Shown piece after piece: positions 37,462 through 45,850 of a stretch of 64,000 nt of DNA. The notes beneath the pieces were generated by a model, which searched no databases, was not told where the DNA came from, and saw only the letters and a program-made list of their open reading frames with translations. The position numbers and the translations under genes are program-made. The stretch spans positions 372,001-436,000 of the forward strand of contig NZ_CP036498.1 in assembly GCF_018279705.1 (NCBI RefSeq), written 5' to 3'. The stretch is from Tardiphaga alba. GTDB lineage: Bacteria > Pseudomonadota > Alphaproteobacteria > Rhizobiales > Xanthobacteraceae. The stretch's first letter is position 1; every line of letters begins with the position of its first letter.

Positions 37462-38907
37462 ATGGACTTGAAGCGCCTGTTTTCGAGATCGATGACGGAC
37501 GGACCCGAGGTCATTGGACCGATCGGGCTGCCGTCGCCGCGTTCGATCCGGCGCAAGGTGACGCTGATCACGCTGGCCGGCACGCTGGCGATCGTCGCTG
37601 CGGTGGCTGGCGCCTATTATTTCGCGATGAAGCCGGTGCCGCTGCGTATTGCCGTGGGTCCGCAGAACAGCGACGACGTCAAGGTCGTGCAGGCATTGGT
37701 GCAGGCCTTCTCACGCGATCATCGCTCGGTGCGCTTGCGCCCGCAGATCACCGATGGCGCGACGGCCAGCGCACAGGCTCTCGCGGACGGCAAGGTCGAT
37801 CTCGCCGTCATCCGCGGCGATCTCACCATTCCGAAAAACGCCCGTGCGGTGGCGACGCTGCGCAAGAATGTCGTGGTGATGTGGGTGCCGCCGACCAAGG
37901 GCAGGACGGCCCGCGGCAAGAAGGCAGCCGCGAAAATCACCAAGATTCCCGATCTCGCAGGCAAGCGCGTCGGCGTGATCGGCAAGACCCAGGCGAACGT
38001 CAATCTGCTCAACATCATCCTGCGCCAATATGGCGTGGATCCCGCCAAGGTGGCGGTGACGCAGTTCTCGACCAATGACGTGGCAGAGGCGGTGAAGGAC
38101 CAAAAGGTCGATGCGTTCCTTGCGGCAGGCCCCGTCAACAGCAAGATCACCGCCGATGCGCTGCAGGCGACGGCGCGCGACGGCGGCACGCCGACATTCC
38201 TCGCCATCGATTCGGCGGACGCGATTGCGCAGAATTATCCGGTCTATGAGGCCTCGGAGATTCCAGCTGGTACGTTCGGCGGCGCGCCGGCGCGGCCGGA
38301 TGATGACGTGAAGACCATCAGTTTCGCGCATCATATCGTTGCGCGGCAGGGCCTGTCGGAAGTCACCGTCGCGGCGCTGACGCGGCAGCTCTTCGCGATC
38401 CGCCAGCAGATCATCAATGACTTCCCGTTGGCCGCGAAGATCGAGACGCCGGACACCGACAAGGATGCGGTGATCCCCGCCCATCCCGGCGCTGCCGCCT
38501 ATGTGGACGGTGAAGAGAAAACCTTCCTCGATCGCTATAGCGACTATATCTGGTGGAGCCTGATGGGCCTCTCGGCCATGGGCTCGGCCGGTGCATGGTT
38601 CGCGAGCTACTTCCGCCGCGACGAACGTAACGTCAACGTCTCGCAGCGTGATCGCCTGCTCGACATGATCGCGCTGGCGCGCAAGAGCGACTCGCTTCCG
38701 GAACTCGACAGCATGCAGGAAGAGGCCGACGGCATCCTGCGTGACACGCTCACATGTTACGAGCATGGCGCGATCCAGGAAGGCACGCTGACCGCCTTCA
38801 ATATCGCGCTCGAGCAGTTCCACAATGCTGTGGCCGATCGAAAGGCACTGCTCGGCATGATCCCGCCGGAGCCCGCGCGCCAGATGCCGCGGCCGCTGGC
38901 GGTCTAA
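37462..38907 (+). CDS. TAXI-family TRAP solute-binding protein with membrane anchors
   Basis: The product is 481 residues from ATG 37462. A first membrane helix (VTLITLAGTLAIVAAVAGAYYF, about residues 33-54) is followed by a TAXI-type periplasmic domain (PLRIAVGPQNSDDVKVVQALVQAF, VDLAVIRGDL, GKRVGVIGKTQANVNLLNIILRQYG). A second helix (DYIWWSLMGLSAMGSAGAWFASYF, near residue 385) leads to a cytoplasmic tail with LALARKSDSLPEL-like coiled sequence. No TRAP permease (DctQ/DctM) gene is adjacent. In this form it may be a membrane-anchored sensor or an orphan binding protein. The start is uncertain; GTG 37456 is also possible. It overlaps the convergent PepSY stop by four bases. Confidence 0.82.
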   Translation: MDLKRLFSRSMTDGPEVIGPIGLPSPRSIRRKVTLITLAGTLAIVAAVAGAYYFAMKPVPLRIAVGPQNSDDVKVVQALVQAFSRDHRSVRLRPQITDGATASAQALADGKVDLAVIRGDLTIPKNARAVATLRKNVVVMWVPPTKGRTARGKKAAAKITKIPDLAGKRVGVIGKTQANVNLLNIILRQYGVDPAKVAVTQFSTNDVAEAVKDQKVDAFLAAGPVNSKITADALQATARDGGTPTFLAIDSADAIAQNYPVYEASEIPAGTFGGAPARPDDDVKTISFAHHIVARQGLSEVTVAALTRQLFAIRQQIINDFPLAAKIETPDTDKDAVIPAHPGAAAYVDGEEKTFLDRYSDYIWWSLMGLSAMGSAGAWFASYFRRDERNVNVSQRDRLLDMIALARKSDSLPELDSMQEEADGILRDTLTCYEHGAIQEGTLTAFNIALEQFHNAVADRKALLGMIPPEPARQMPRPLAV

Positions 38908-40349
38908 CGCTTCAGATAGCGCCATCCCACCACAACGCCGCTGACTGAGACGATCGTGCCGAGGATCGACAGCAGGATCACGACGATGTCCCAGGCCGGG
39001 CGGTATTTCAGCAAGAGCTGGATGTCGAAGCTGTGCAGTCCATTGTACAGCCAGCGATAGGTGCGCCGGTTCGCATCGCTGCGGCCGAGGACCTCGCCGG
39101 TGAGCGGGCTGATGTGAAACCAGGTGCCATGGGCATCGTCGAACACCGCCCGCAGCACGGGTAACTCACGGGTGCGGTGATTGGCGTACCAATAGGCATC
39201 ATAATCCGACAGCACCTGTCGTTCCGTCAGCCGTGCCTGCGGCTCCAGGTGACTGGCGGCCTTCCAGAGACGATCCGGCTGCAATGGCGCGATCGCCCCG
39301 GTGGCCGCATCCGTCGGCGTCAATGTCCCATCGCGCGCGGCCAGGATCATCAGCGGCATGCCATCGAACCAGACGAAACGGACTTCCACCGCGCCGACAG
39401 GCGTCGGTGGCAACTGGGCCGCGATGGTCGGCGCGTCATGGCCGGCATAGCGCTGCAGCGCTTCGCGCATGCCGCCCCGGTCGGCGAAATATCTGCCGGG
39501 ATCGAGCGACATCCAGCCGGAGAACATCCAGGTCAGCACGAACAAGCCGGCGATTAGGCCGGTGATGTGATGCCATTTCATCCAGCCGCGATAGGGCGAC
39601 ACTGTCCCGCCCGAATAGCGCCGCTTCAGCCGCACGCGCAAAATACCGATCCAGATTCCGGTGATACCGACGATCAGGCAGATGCCGGAAATCCACAGCA
39701 CGACCGATCGCCACAGCGACTGATCCTGACGCAGGATGGTGGGATAGATCCAGTGCGGGATTGCGCCGAGCCAATTCCACACGCGTTCGTGATGCGTCGT
39801 ATCGAGCGCGACCTCTCCGGTTCTTGAGGAGACGTAGAGTTTGGTGCCGGCATCATCGCCCAGATTGACCAGATAGAACGGTCGAAGCACATCGTAACGC
39901 GCGACGACGCTCCATTGATCGCGGTCGATCATCTCTTCGAAACGCGGCGATTTGCTTGCAGGATGATGTGAAGCAATCGCAAGCGCCTGCTGCTCGGAAA
40001 TCCCAGCGATCGCATGACCATCAATCGCGGAGATCGTCTGTCGTTTGCCGCTCCAGTCGCTCAGCCGATAGACCGGCTCACCATCGAGCATCATCAGGCG
40101 TAGATCGCGCGGATAGCGCGTGATGCCCGCAGCCTTCATCGCATCGTCAGGAGAAAGCCTTGCCTTCTCCCATGCGATCTCGGGCAGCGCCGCCAGCCTC
40201 TCTTTGTCGGAGAGGCCGGGGAACGCGACATACATCATCACCACGCCCGAGATGAACCACATGGCGAAGAACAGGCAGGTGACGATGCCGATCCAGCGGT
40301 GGGTGAGATACAGCCACTGCCGGAGTTTTCGTTTCAGTCCTCGTGCCAC
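38904..40349 (-). CDS. PepSY-associated transmembrane protein, last gene of riboswitch unit 1
   Basis: The 481-residue inner-membrane protein has an N-terminal helix (WIGIVTCLFFAMWFISGVVMMYV) in the PepSY_TM style, two PepSY-like periplasmic modules (AIAGISEQQALAIASHHP and VRFVWFDGMPLMILAA), and further helices near residues 205-225, 250-275 and the C-terminus (IVVILLSILGTIVSVSGVVVGWRYL). PepSY_TM proteins accompany siderophore receptors and are suspected to reduce or release iron from ferric siderophores. It begins three bases after the TonB receptor stop, so it belongs to the cobalamin-riboswitch-controlled unit 1. Confidence 0.83.
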   Translation of the reverse strand: MARGLKRKLRQWLYLTHRWIGIVTCLFFAMWFISGVVMMYVAFPGLSDKERLAALPEIAWEKARLSPDDAMKAAGITRYPRDLRLMMLDGEPVYRLSDWSGKRQTISAIDGHAIAGISEQQALAIASHHPASKSPRFEEMIDRDQWSVVARYDVLRPFYLVNLGDDAGTKLYVSSRTGEVALDTTHHERVWNWLGAIPHWIYPTILRQDQSLWRSVVLWISGICLIVGITGIWIGILRVRLKRRYSGGTVSPYRGWMKWHHITGLIAGLFVLTWMFSGWMSLDPGRYFADRGGMREALQRYAGHDAPTIAAQLPPTPVGAVEVRFVWFDGMPLMILAARDGTLTPTDAATGAIAPLQPDRLWKAASHLEPQARLTERQVLSDYDAYWYANHRTRELPVLRAVFDDAHGTWFHISPLTGEVLGRSDANRRTYRWLYNGLHSFDIQLLLKYRPAWDIVVILLSILGTIVSVSGVVVGWRYLKR

Positions 40350-40352
40350 GCG

Positions 40353-42617
40353 TCAGAACTTCACGTTCACAGCCAATTGCGCCGTGCGTGGCATGCCGAG
40401 GATCCACTGATTGTCGCTGTAGCTCGACGTCGCATAGATCTTGTCGAAGATGTTCCACACGCGCAGTGACACGGTCGTGTTGACATCCGGCTTCCATTGC
40501 AGGCCCGCACTGACCAGCGTGTAAGCCGGCATTTCCAGCGTATTGGCGCTGTCCGCATAGGTCTTGCCGACGATCTGCACGCCGGCATTGGCCGACCAGT
40601 TCGGTGCGAAGCCCCATGTCGCCCAGATATTCGAGACGTTCTGCGGGACGTTGAACGGGACATTGCCGGTGAAGTTCACGCCGCTATCCTGCTGGAAGTC
40701 GTCATACTTGGCGCGCAGGAAAGCGGTGTTGGCGTCGATGCGCCAGCCGTAATCCAGAACGAGGCCGATCGAGGCCTCGACGCCACGCGAAGATTGCTGG
40801 CCGACCTGCTGGACGACACCGCCGCTGCCGGGAATGACGGACAGAAGATTGTTCTTCACGATCTCATAGCCGGCGAGGGTCCATTCGCCGCGGCCGCCCC
40901 AGAAGGACTGCTTGACGCCGATCTCGGCCTGCCGGCCGGTGGCGAGATCGAATTTGGAATTGGCATTGCTCGCCGAGATCAGGCCGCCCACCGTGTCCGC
41001 GGCCGTCGAATACTGGCCGTAAAAAGCGAGGTTCTGGATCGGCGTATAGACGACGCCGGCGCGCCAGCTCGTCGCCGAGTAATCCCGTGTGTAGCTGTTG
41101 GCGGGATTTCGGAAGTCGGTACGGGTCACGCTCGGCTGGTCCTGCCGCACGCCGGCGATCAGCGCCAGCTGCTCGGTGACGGCGAGGCGGTTTTCGGCAA
41201 AGAACGCATATTGATTGGTGGTCGCGTTGTAGCCGGGGCGCGTGATGTCCGGGCTCTCGAACAGGCCGGGATTGAAGTTATAGGGATCGACCGACGAGAA
41301 GCCTCCGAAGGGCGAATTGCTGGTGTGCTTGAAGTCGATGCGGTTGACGTCGAAGCCGGCCACGAAGGTGTTCACCATGCCGAACAGGTGGCCGGTGAAG
41401 GTGGCGTCCATGCGGTCGCCGACTTGCTGCTGCTGGTGGAAGATTTCCAGATAGTCGCTGCGGTCGATCTGACCGGTGCCGGGATTGAAGCCGTAGATCT
41501 CGACCTCCTTCCAGTGGCGCTTCGCATACATGTAATAGAGCGTGTTGCGCAGCGTGATGCCGTCGGCCACCTGCCATTCGGTCTTCACCTGGCTCCAGCT
41601 GTCCTGGTAGCGGATGGTGCTGTCGCTGACATTGTAGTTCTTGAAGCGGGTCGCCGGATCGAGCTGGCCGTTGATCAGCGGCGTGCCGAAATATTTCGAC
41701 GGATGCCGGTCGCCATAGTCGGTGGACAGCGTCCAGGTGACGTCCTCGTTCTGCTTGATCTGTACGGCGGCATGCAGCGCGATGTTCGACTGGTTGTCGC
41801 GATCAATCCAGCCGTCGCTGGCATTGCCGGTGACGGCGATGCGATAGGCGACGTCCTTGTTGATCGGCCCGCCGCTATCGAGCGCGATGCGGCGTGTCAT
41901 GTTGGTGTCGATGGAGAGTTCGGCCTGGTTGCGCGGAATCCAGAGCGGCAGTTTCGAGACCACATTGACGGCGCCGCCAATGGCGCCTTCGCCATACATC
42001 ACCGAGGCCGGGCCACGCAGCACTTCGATCTTCTCGGCGGTCCAGGTATCGAACGGGAAATTGACGGTACCCGCGCCGACATAGAGGCGGGTGCCATCAT
42101 AGAGAGAAGTGACGGAGCCGCTGCCGGCGAAGCCGCGGGTCGAGAAGGCGATGCCGCCATTGCCGGGTTCGCCGATGGCGGTGAAGCCGGTGGCATTCTG
42201 GGTCACGGCATCAACGACATTCAGTTGGCCGCGCTCGGCCATGGTCTCCGCCGAAATCACTTCAACACTGGCCGGCGTCTGCAGGCGCGTCAGGCCGAGG
42301 CGGCTGCCGGTGGACGTGGTGCCGGTGAGATTGAGCGTCGGTGCTGCGAAGACCGGGCTAGTTGGCGTCGCAACCGGCGGAGCAGTCGTCGCGGCGACAT
42401 TGCGCTGCTGGCGCGAGCGTACATTGCGCGCGGCGTTGCCGGTTGCGGCACGGCGGGCGCGTGGCTGCGTGGCCGACGGCTGCACGACGACAGGATCGAG
42501 CGTCTGACTGCGTTGTGCTGTCTGCGTCCAGCCTTCAGTGGGCCAGAGCAGGCAGGACAGCGCGACGGAGGAGAGGAGCAGGTGGCATCGTCTGGATGCG
42601 GAAGGATGGAACGACAT
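40353..42617 (-). CDS. TonB-dependent outer-membrane receptor, cobalamin-riboswitch unit 1
   Basis: The 754-residue receptor has a signal peptide (LLLSSVALSCLLWPTEGWTQ), a TonB-box-like DPVVVQPS near residue 35, a proline/alanine-rich linker, the plug domain (RLGLTRLQTPASVEVISAETM, SLYDGTRLYVGAGT, EVLRGPASVMYGEGAIGGAVNVV) and a 22-strand barrel ending in the C-terminal Phe of AVNVKF. It has the domain order of TonB-dependent siderophore receptors. ATG 42617 gives a signal peptide; the longer TTG frame at 42659 was not chosen. It is paralogous to the neighbour at 43177-45446. Control by a B12 riboswitch argues for a corrinoid, cobalt or metallophore ligand. Confidence 0.9.
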   Translation of the reverse strand: MSFHPSASRRCHLLLSSVALSCLLWPTEGWTQTAQRSQTLDPVVVQPSATQPRARRAATGNAARNVRSRQQRNVAATTAPPVATPTSPVFAAPTLNLTGTTSTGSRLGLTRLQTPASVEVISAETMAERGQLNVVDAVTQNATGFTAIGEPGNGGIAFSTRGFAGSGSVTSLYDGTRLYVGAGTVNFPFDTWTAEKIEVLRGPASVMYGEGAIGGAVNVVSKLPLWIPRNQAELSIDTNMTRRIALDSGGPINKDVAYRIAVTGNASDGWIDRDNQSNIALHAAVQIKQNEDVTWTLSTDYGDRHPSKYFGTPLINGQLDPATRFKNYNVSDSTIRYQDSWSQVKTEWQVADGITLRNTLYYMYAKRHWKEVEIYGFNPGTGQIDRSDYLEIFHQQQQVGDRMDATFTGHLFGMVNTFVAGFDVNRIDFKHTSNSPFGGFSSVDPYNFNPGLFESPDITRPGYNATTNQYAFFAENRLAVTEQLALIAGVRQDQPSVTRTDFRNPANSYTRDYSATSWRAGVVYTPIQNLAFYGQYSTAADTVGGLISASNANSKFDLATGRQAEIGVKQSFWGGRGEWTLAGYEIVKNNLLSVIPGSGGVVQQVGQQSSRGVEASIGLVLDYGWRIDANTAFLRAKYDDFQQDSGVNFTGNVPFNVPQNVSNIWATWGFAPNWSANAGVQIVGKTYADSANTLEMPAYTLVSAGLQWKPDVNTTVSLRVWNIFDKIYATSSYSDNQWILGMPRTAQLAVNVKF

Positions 42618-42630
42618 CGGCTTGAGACTC

Positions 42631-42653
42631 GCGATAACGTGGCACGTCACCGC
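42631..42653 (-). promoter_or_regulatory. conserved leader hairpin, riboswitch unit 1
   Basis: On the RNA, GCGGTGACG pairs with CGTTATCGC around TGCCA (9 bp, two G-U wobbles). It lies 13 bases before the receptor start. The same hairpin is at 45463-45485 and 49480-49502, with the stem conserved and only the loop changed. It is a candidate expression-platform element. Confidence 0.55.
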
Positions 42654-42699
42654 AAACAAAGCCGCCCGTGGTCCTCAGACCGATGATGCGACTTCCACC

Positions 42700-42923
42700 A
42701 GGACACCCCGCCCAATGTGCTCGCGTGTGACCACGACTGACGGCAGGTCTCCTGGCTCGCGGGTCGGTGCCTGTCACCGCCTTCCCAGGCTAGGGGCCCA
42801 GTGGCATGTGGCGAAGGCTCGCCGCTTACAGTTGCGGGGGCAGCCGCGGAATCGGCTCTATCAACAAAGAGCCTCACCGCATTCCCTTTTGGTCCCCGGA
42901 AGGAACCGTCGCGATCACGTTAG
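42700..42923 (-). promoter_or_regulatory. cobalamin riboswitch 1
   Basis: On the minus strand the leader has the cobalamin aptamer features: GACGGTTCC, AATGCGGTGAG, CCGCGGCTGCCCCCGCAACTG then TAAGCGG, TGCCACTGG, GGGAAGG, and the B12 box GCCAGGAGACCTGCC (42742-42756), which closes P1 with CCGTC. The 66 bases 42700-42765 are identical in all three riboswitches of this locus. It lies about 85 bases before the TonB receptor, so B12 would switch that gene off. The 5' boundary is approximate. Confidence 0.9.
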
Positions 42924-42946
42924 GGTGAAAATCTGGAATGAGTCAA
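42918..42946 (-). promoter_or_regulatory. candidate promoter of riboswitch unit 1
   Basis: TTGACT (42941-42946 on the minus strand), a 17-base spacer and CTAACG (42918-42923) lie at the 5' end of the riboswitch. The same TTGAC-N17-(A/T)AACG layout occurs before riboswitches 2 and 3, so the element is probably real, although the -10 box is weak. Confidence 0.5.
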
Positions 42947-43024
42947 TTCGCAGACGAGTGGTATGGTGAGTTGTTGTCGCGGTGTTGAAACGGCGCATCA
43001 CTCCCACTGCGGGACAACTCGCAC

Positions 43025-43166
43025 TGTCATCGCCCGGCCGTGCGCGCAATTGCGCGCTAGGACCGGGCGATCCAGTAGACACGGATTTTCGTGATGGAGC
43101 TTTCGCGACAGCGTGTACTGGATCCCCGCTCCGTGCACGCCTTCGGCGTGCTAGGCGGGGATGACA
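43025..43166. repeat. intergenic inverted repeat, type D copy 2
   Basis: GTCATCGCCCGGCCGTGCG and GGCGGGGATGACA form the ends, with inner arms GATCCAGTAG and TACTGGATCC. It separates receptor 2's stop from the riboswitch-1 promoter and may terminate unit 2. It shares an exact stretch of about 30 bases with 30974-31076. Confidence 0.85.
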
Positions 43167-43176
43167 GCTGGCGCGA

Positions 43177-45446
43177 TCAGAACTTCACATTCACCGCAAG
43201 CTGCGCCGTGCGCGGCATGCCGAGCACCCACTGATTGGTGCCGCCGGAGACGGCGTAGATCTCGTCGAACAGGTTGTAGACGCGCAGCGAGACGGTGGTG
43301 TTCGTATCGGGCTTCCACTGCACGCCCGCATTGACGACATTGTAAGTCGGGCGCGCCAGCGTGTTGGCCGCATCGGCATAGGTCTTGCCGACGATCTGGA
43401 TACCGGCATTGGCCGACCAGTTCGGTGCAAAGTCCCATGTCGCCCAGATATTGGAGACATTCAGCGGCACGTTCTGCGGGACATTGCCAGCAAAATTGAC
43501 GCCGCTAGGCTGTCTGAACTCATCATACTGCGCCTGCAGGAAGGTTGTGTTGGCATCGATCCGCCAGCCGTAATCCAGCAGCATGCCGACTGACGCCTCG
43601 ACGCCGCGCGACGACTGCTGACCGACCTGCATGATGATGTTCACATTATTCGGATCGCGTGCGACAAGGTCTTTCTTGACGATCTCGTAGCCCGCCAGCG
43701 TCCATTCGAAGCGGCCGCCGAGCAGCGACTGCTTGACGCCGGCTTCGATCTGCCGGCCGGTCGTGAGATTGTAGTTCGCATTCGCTGCATCGAGCGCGAG
43801 CAGGCCACTCGTGACGGGGTCCACCGCGGTGGCGTACTGGGCGTAGAATGCGAGATCCTTGATCGGTGTGTAGACGGCTCCGGCGCGCCACGTCGTGTTG
43901 GAGAAAGATTTTACGAGACTGTTCGCCGGATTGATGAAGTCCGTGCGCGTGACGGTCGGCTCGTCCTGACGAATCCCGGCGATCAATGACAGCTGCTCTG
44001 TGAGGTCCAGCTTGTTCTCGGCGAAAAGCGAATACTGGTTAGTGATGCTGCGATAGTCGAGAATGGTGGGCTGTGTGCTAAAGAAACTTCCCGGGATCGG
44101 ATCGTAGAGAGACACGGTCGAGGTGCCGGTATTTCCCACACGGAAATTGGCGTCACGACCGAACTTGATGTGGTTCACATCGAAGCCGGCAACGAACTGA
44201 TTGGTCAATCCGAACAAATGCCCACGGAAGGTGGCATCCATGCGGTTGCCGATCTGCTGCTGGGCTTGGTAAATCTCGGTATTGCCGTTGTTGCGGGTGA
44301 CGAGGCCGGTCACCGGATTGGCGACGTAGCTTTCCGCGTTTCGCCAGTGACGATGGACATCCATGTAGTACAACACGTTGCGCACAGATACGCCGTCGGT
44401 CACGTTCCATTCGGTGCGGATCTGGTTCAGGTTGTCCTTGTAGTGAACGATGCCGTCGCTGAAATTGTAGTTATTGAAACGGGTGGAATCGAGAATGCGT
44501 CCATTGACCAGGGGTGTTCCCCAATAGCGCTGCGGCTGTACGTCGGCATAGTCGCTGAGGAAGGTCCAGGTGACGTCCTCGTTCTGCTTCACCTGGATGG
44601 CAGCATGCACGGAGACATTTGAATTGTTGCCGCGATCGACCCAGCCGTCGGAGAGATTGCCTGTGGCAGTGATGCGATAGGCGACGTTTTCGCTCACCGG
44701 GCCGCCGCTATCGACCGCGATACGCTTGGTCATGTTGGTGTCGAACGAAATCGCGGCCTGGTTGGTGGGTATCCAGGTCGGCAGTTTCGACACCACATTG
44801 ATGGCGCCGCCGATGGCGCCGGATCCGTACAGCACAGAGGCCGGCCCACGCAGCACCTCGATGCGCTCTGCGGACCACGTGTCATAGGGGAAAGTCGCTG
44901 TTCCCTGGCCGACATAGAGTTGGGTGCCGTCATAGATCGTCATGACGGAACTGGAGCCGGTGAAGCCACGTGCGCTGAAAGCGAGGCCGCCATTGCCAAG
45001 CGAAGGATTGGCGGTGATGCCGACCGCATTCTGCGTCACGGCGTCATTGATGTTCTGCTGGCCGCGCTCCGACATGGTCTGCGCGGAGATGACATCGACG
45101 CTGGCGGGGGTCTGCAGGCGGGTGAGGCCGAGACGGCTGCCGGTCGGCGCGGTGCCGGTGAGATTCAGCGTCGGTGCGGCGAAAGCAGGGCCGGTCGGCG
45201 TCACAACGGGCGCTGCCGTGGTCGCAGCGGCATTGCGTTGCGGACGCGCCGCGCGGCTTGCATTGCCGGTGGTGGCGCGGCGTGCGCGCTGCGGCTGGGG
45301 GATGGCTGGACGACAACAGGATCGAGCGTCTGGCTCGGCTTTGCATCCTGCGCGGTGCCTTCGGCGGACCACATGAGGCACGGCAGTGCGACGGTGCAGA
45401 GGAGAAACTGGCGCCGGAACGACGCGGCGGAGGAAACGGAGGTCAT
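43177..45446 (-). pseudogene. TonB-dependent outer-membrane receptor, unit 2, with an apparent frameshift near its N-terminus
   Basis: The barrel, plug and C-terminus (AVNVKF) form one long frame paralogous to the receptor at 40353. The signal peptide and TonB-box-like DPVVVQPS are in a second frame: ATG 45446 (MTSVSSAASFRR...) runs to QPSP, then must shift by one base at the C-run 45297-45301 to continue as QPQRARRATTG, exactly parallel to QPRARRAATG in the paralogue. A sixth C would restore a protein of about 756 residues. So the gene is either broken, a sequencing artefact, or slippery. The plug shows TIYDGTQLYVGQGT and the SVLYGSGAIGGAINVV strand. Confidence 0.85.
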
Positions 45447-45462
45447 TTGCAAAAAAGGACTC

Positions 45463-45485
45463 GCGATAACGTGGCACGTCACCGC
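45463..45485 (-). promoter_or_regulatory. conserved leader hairpin, riboswitch unit 2
   Basis: Identical to the unit 1 hairpin (GCGGTGACG ... CGTTATCGC). It lies 16 bases before ATG 45446; here a run of six T occurs shortly after the stem, so premature termination is also conceivable. Confidence 0.55.
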
Positions 45486-45533
45486 AAACCAAGCCGCTCT
45501 GCACCCGCTGACGAACGCAACTCGACTTCCATC

Positions 45534-45762
45534 AGGACACCCCGCCCAATGTGCTCGCGTGTGACCACGACTGACGGCAGGTCTCCTGGCTCGCGGGTCA
45601 TTGCCTTGCGCCGCCTTCCCGGATCGAAATCCAGTGGCTCTTGGCGCAGGCTCGCCGCTTACAGTTGCGGGGGCAGCCGCGGAATCGGTTCGCGCAACAA
45701 GCGTTGCGCGGGCCTCACCGCATTCCCTATTGGTCCCGAAGGAACCGTCATGCTCACGTTTG
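45534..45762 (-). promoter_or_regulatory. cobalamin riboswitch 2
   Basis: The same aptamer features as riboswitch 1 appear: GACGGTTCC, AATGCGGTGAG, GCGGCTGCCCCCGCAACTG with TAAGCGG, GCCACTGG, GGGAAGG and the B12 box at 45576-45590. The 66-base block 45534-45599 is identical to the other two. It precedes the second TonB receptor and would repress it when B12 is plentiful. Confidence 0.9.
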
Positions 45763-45785
45763 GGTGATGTTGACGAATGTGTCAA
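45757..45785 (-). promoter_or_regulatory. candidate promoter of riboswitch unit 2
   Basis: TTGACA (45780-45785), a 17-base spacer and CAAACG (45757-45762) on the minus strand. The layout matches the promoters of units 1 and 3. Confidence 0.5.
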
Positions 45786-45850
45786 CGCACGCGCGGATCG
45801 ATGGCGCCTTTATGGCCATTGGTGTGTGGATCATGCACCACTCGCTCGCG

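Noticed and set aside
42618-42659. TTG start 14 codons upstream of the TonB receptor ATG
   Set aside because: It would put the start inside the conserved leader hairpin and remove a normal signal peptide start.
40497-42686. 729-aa plus-strand frame opposite the TonB receptor and PepSY region
   Set aside because: It is a shadow of the receptor gene; its composition (Arg, Asp, His) and lack of known motifs argue against coding.
43025-43166. Possible small ORF or tRNA-like structure in the type D repeat
   Set aside because: It is a palindrome with copies elsewhere and has no tRNA fold or ribosome-binding site.
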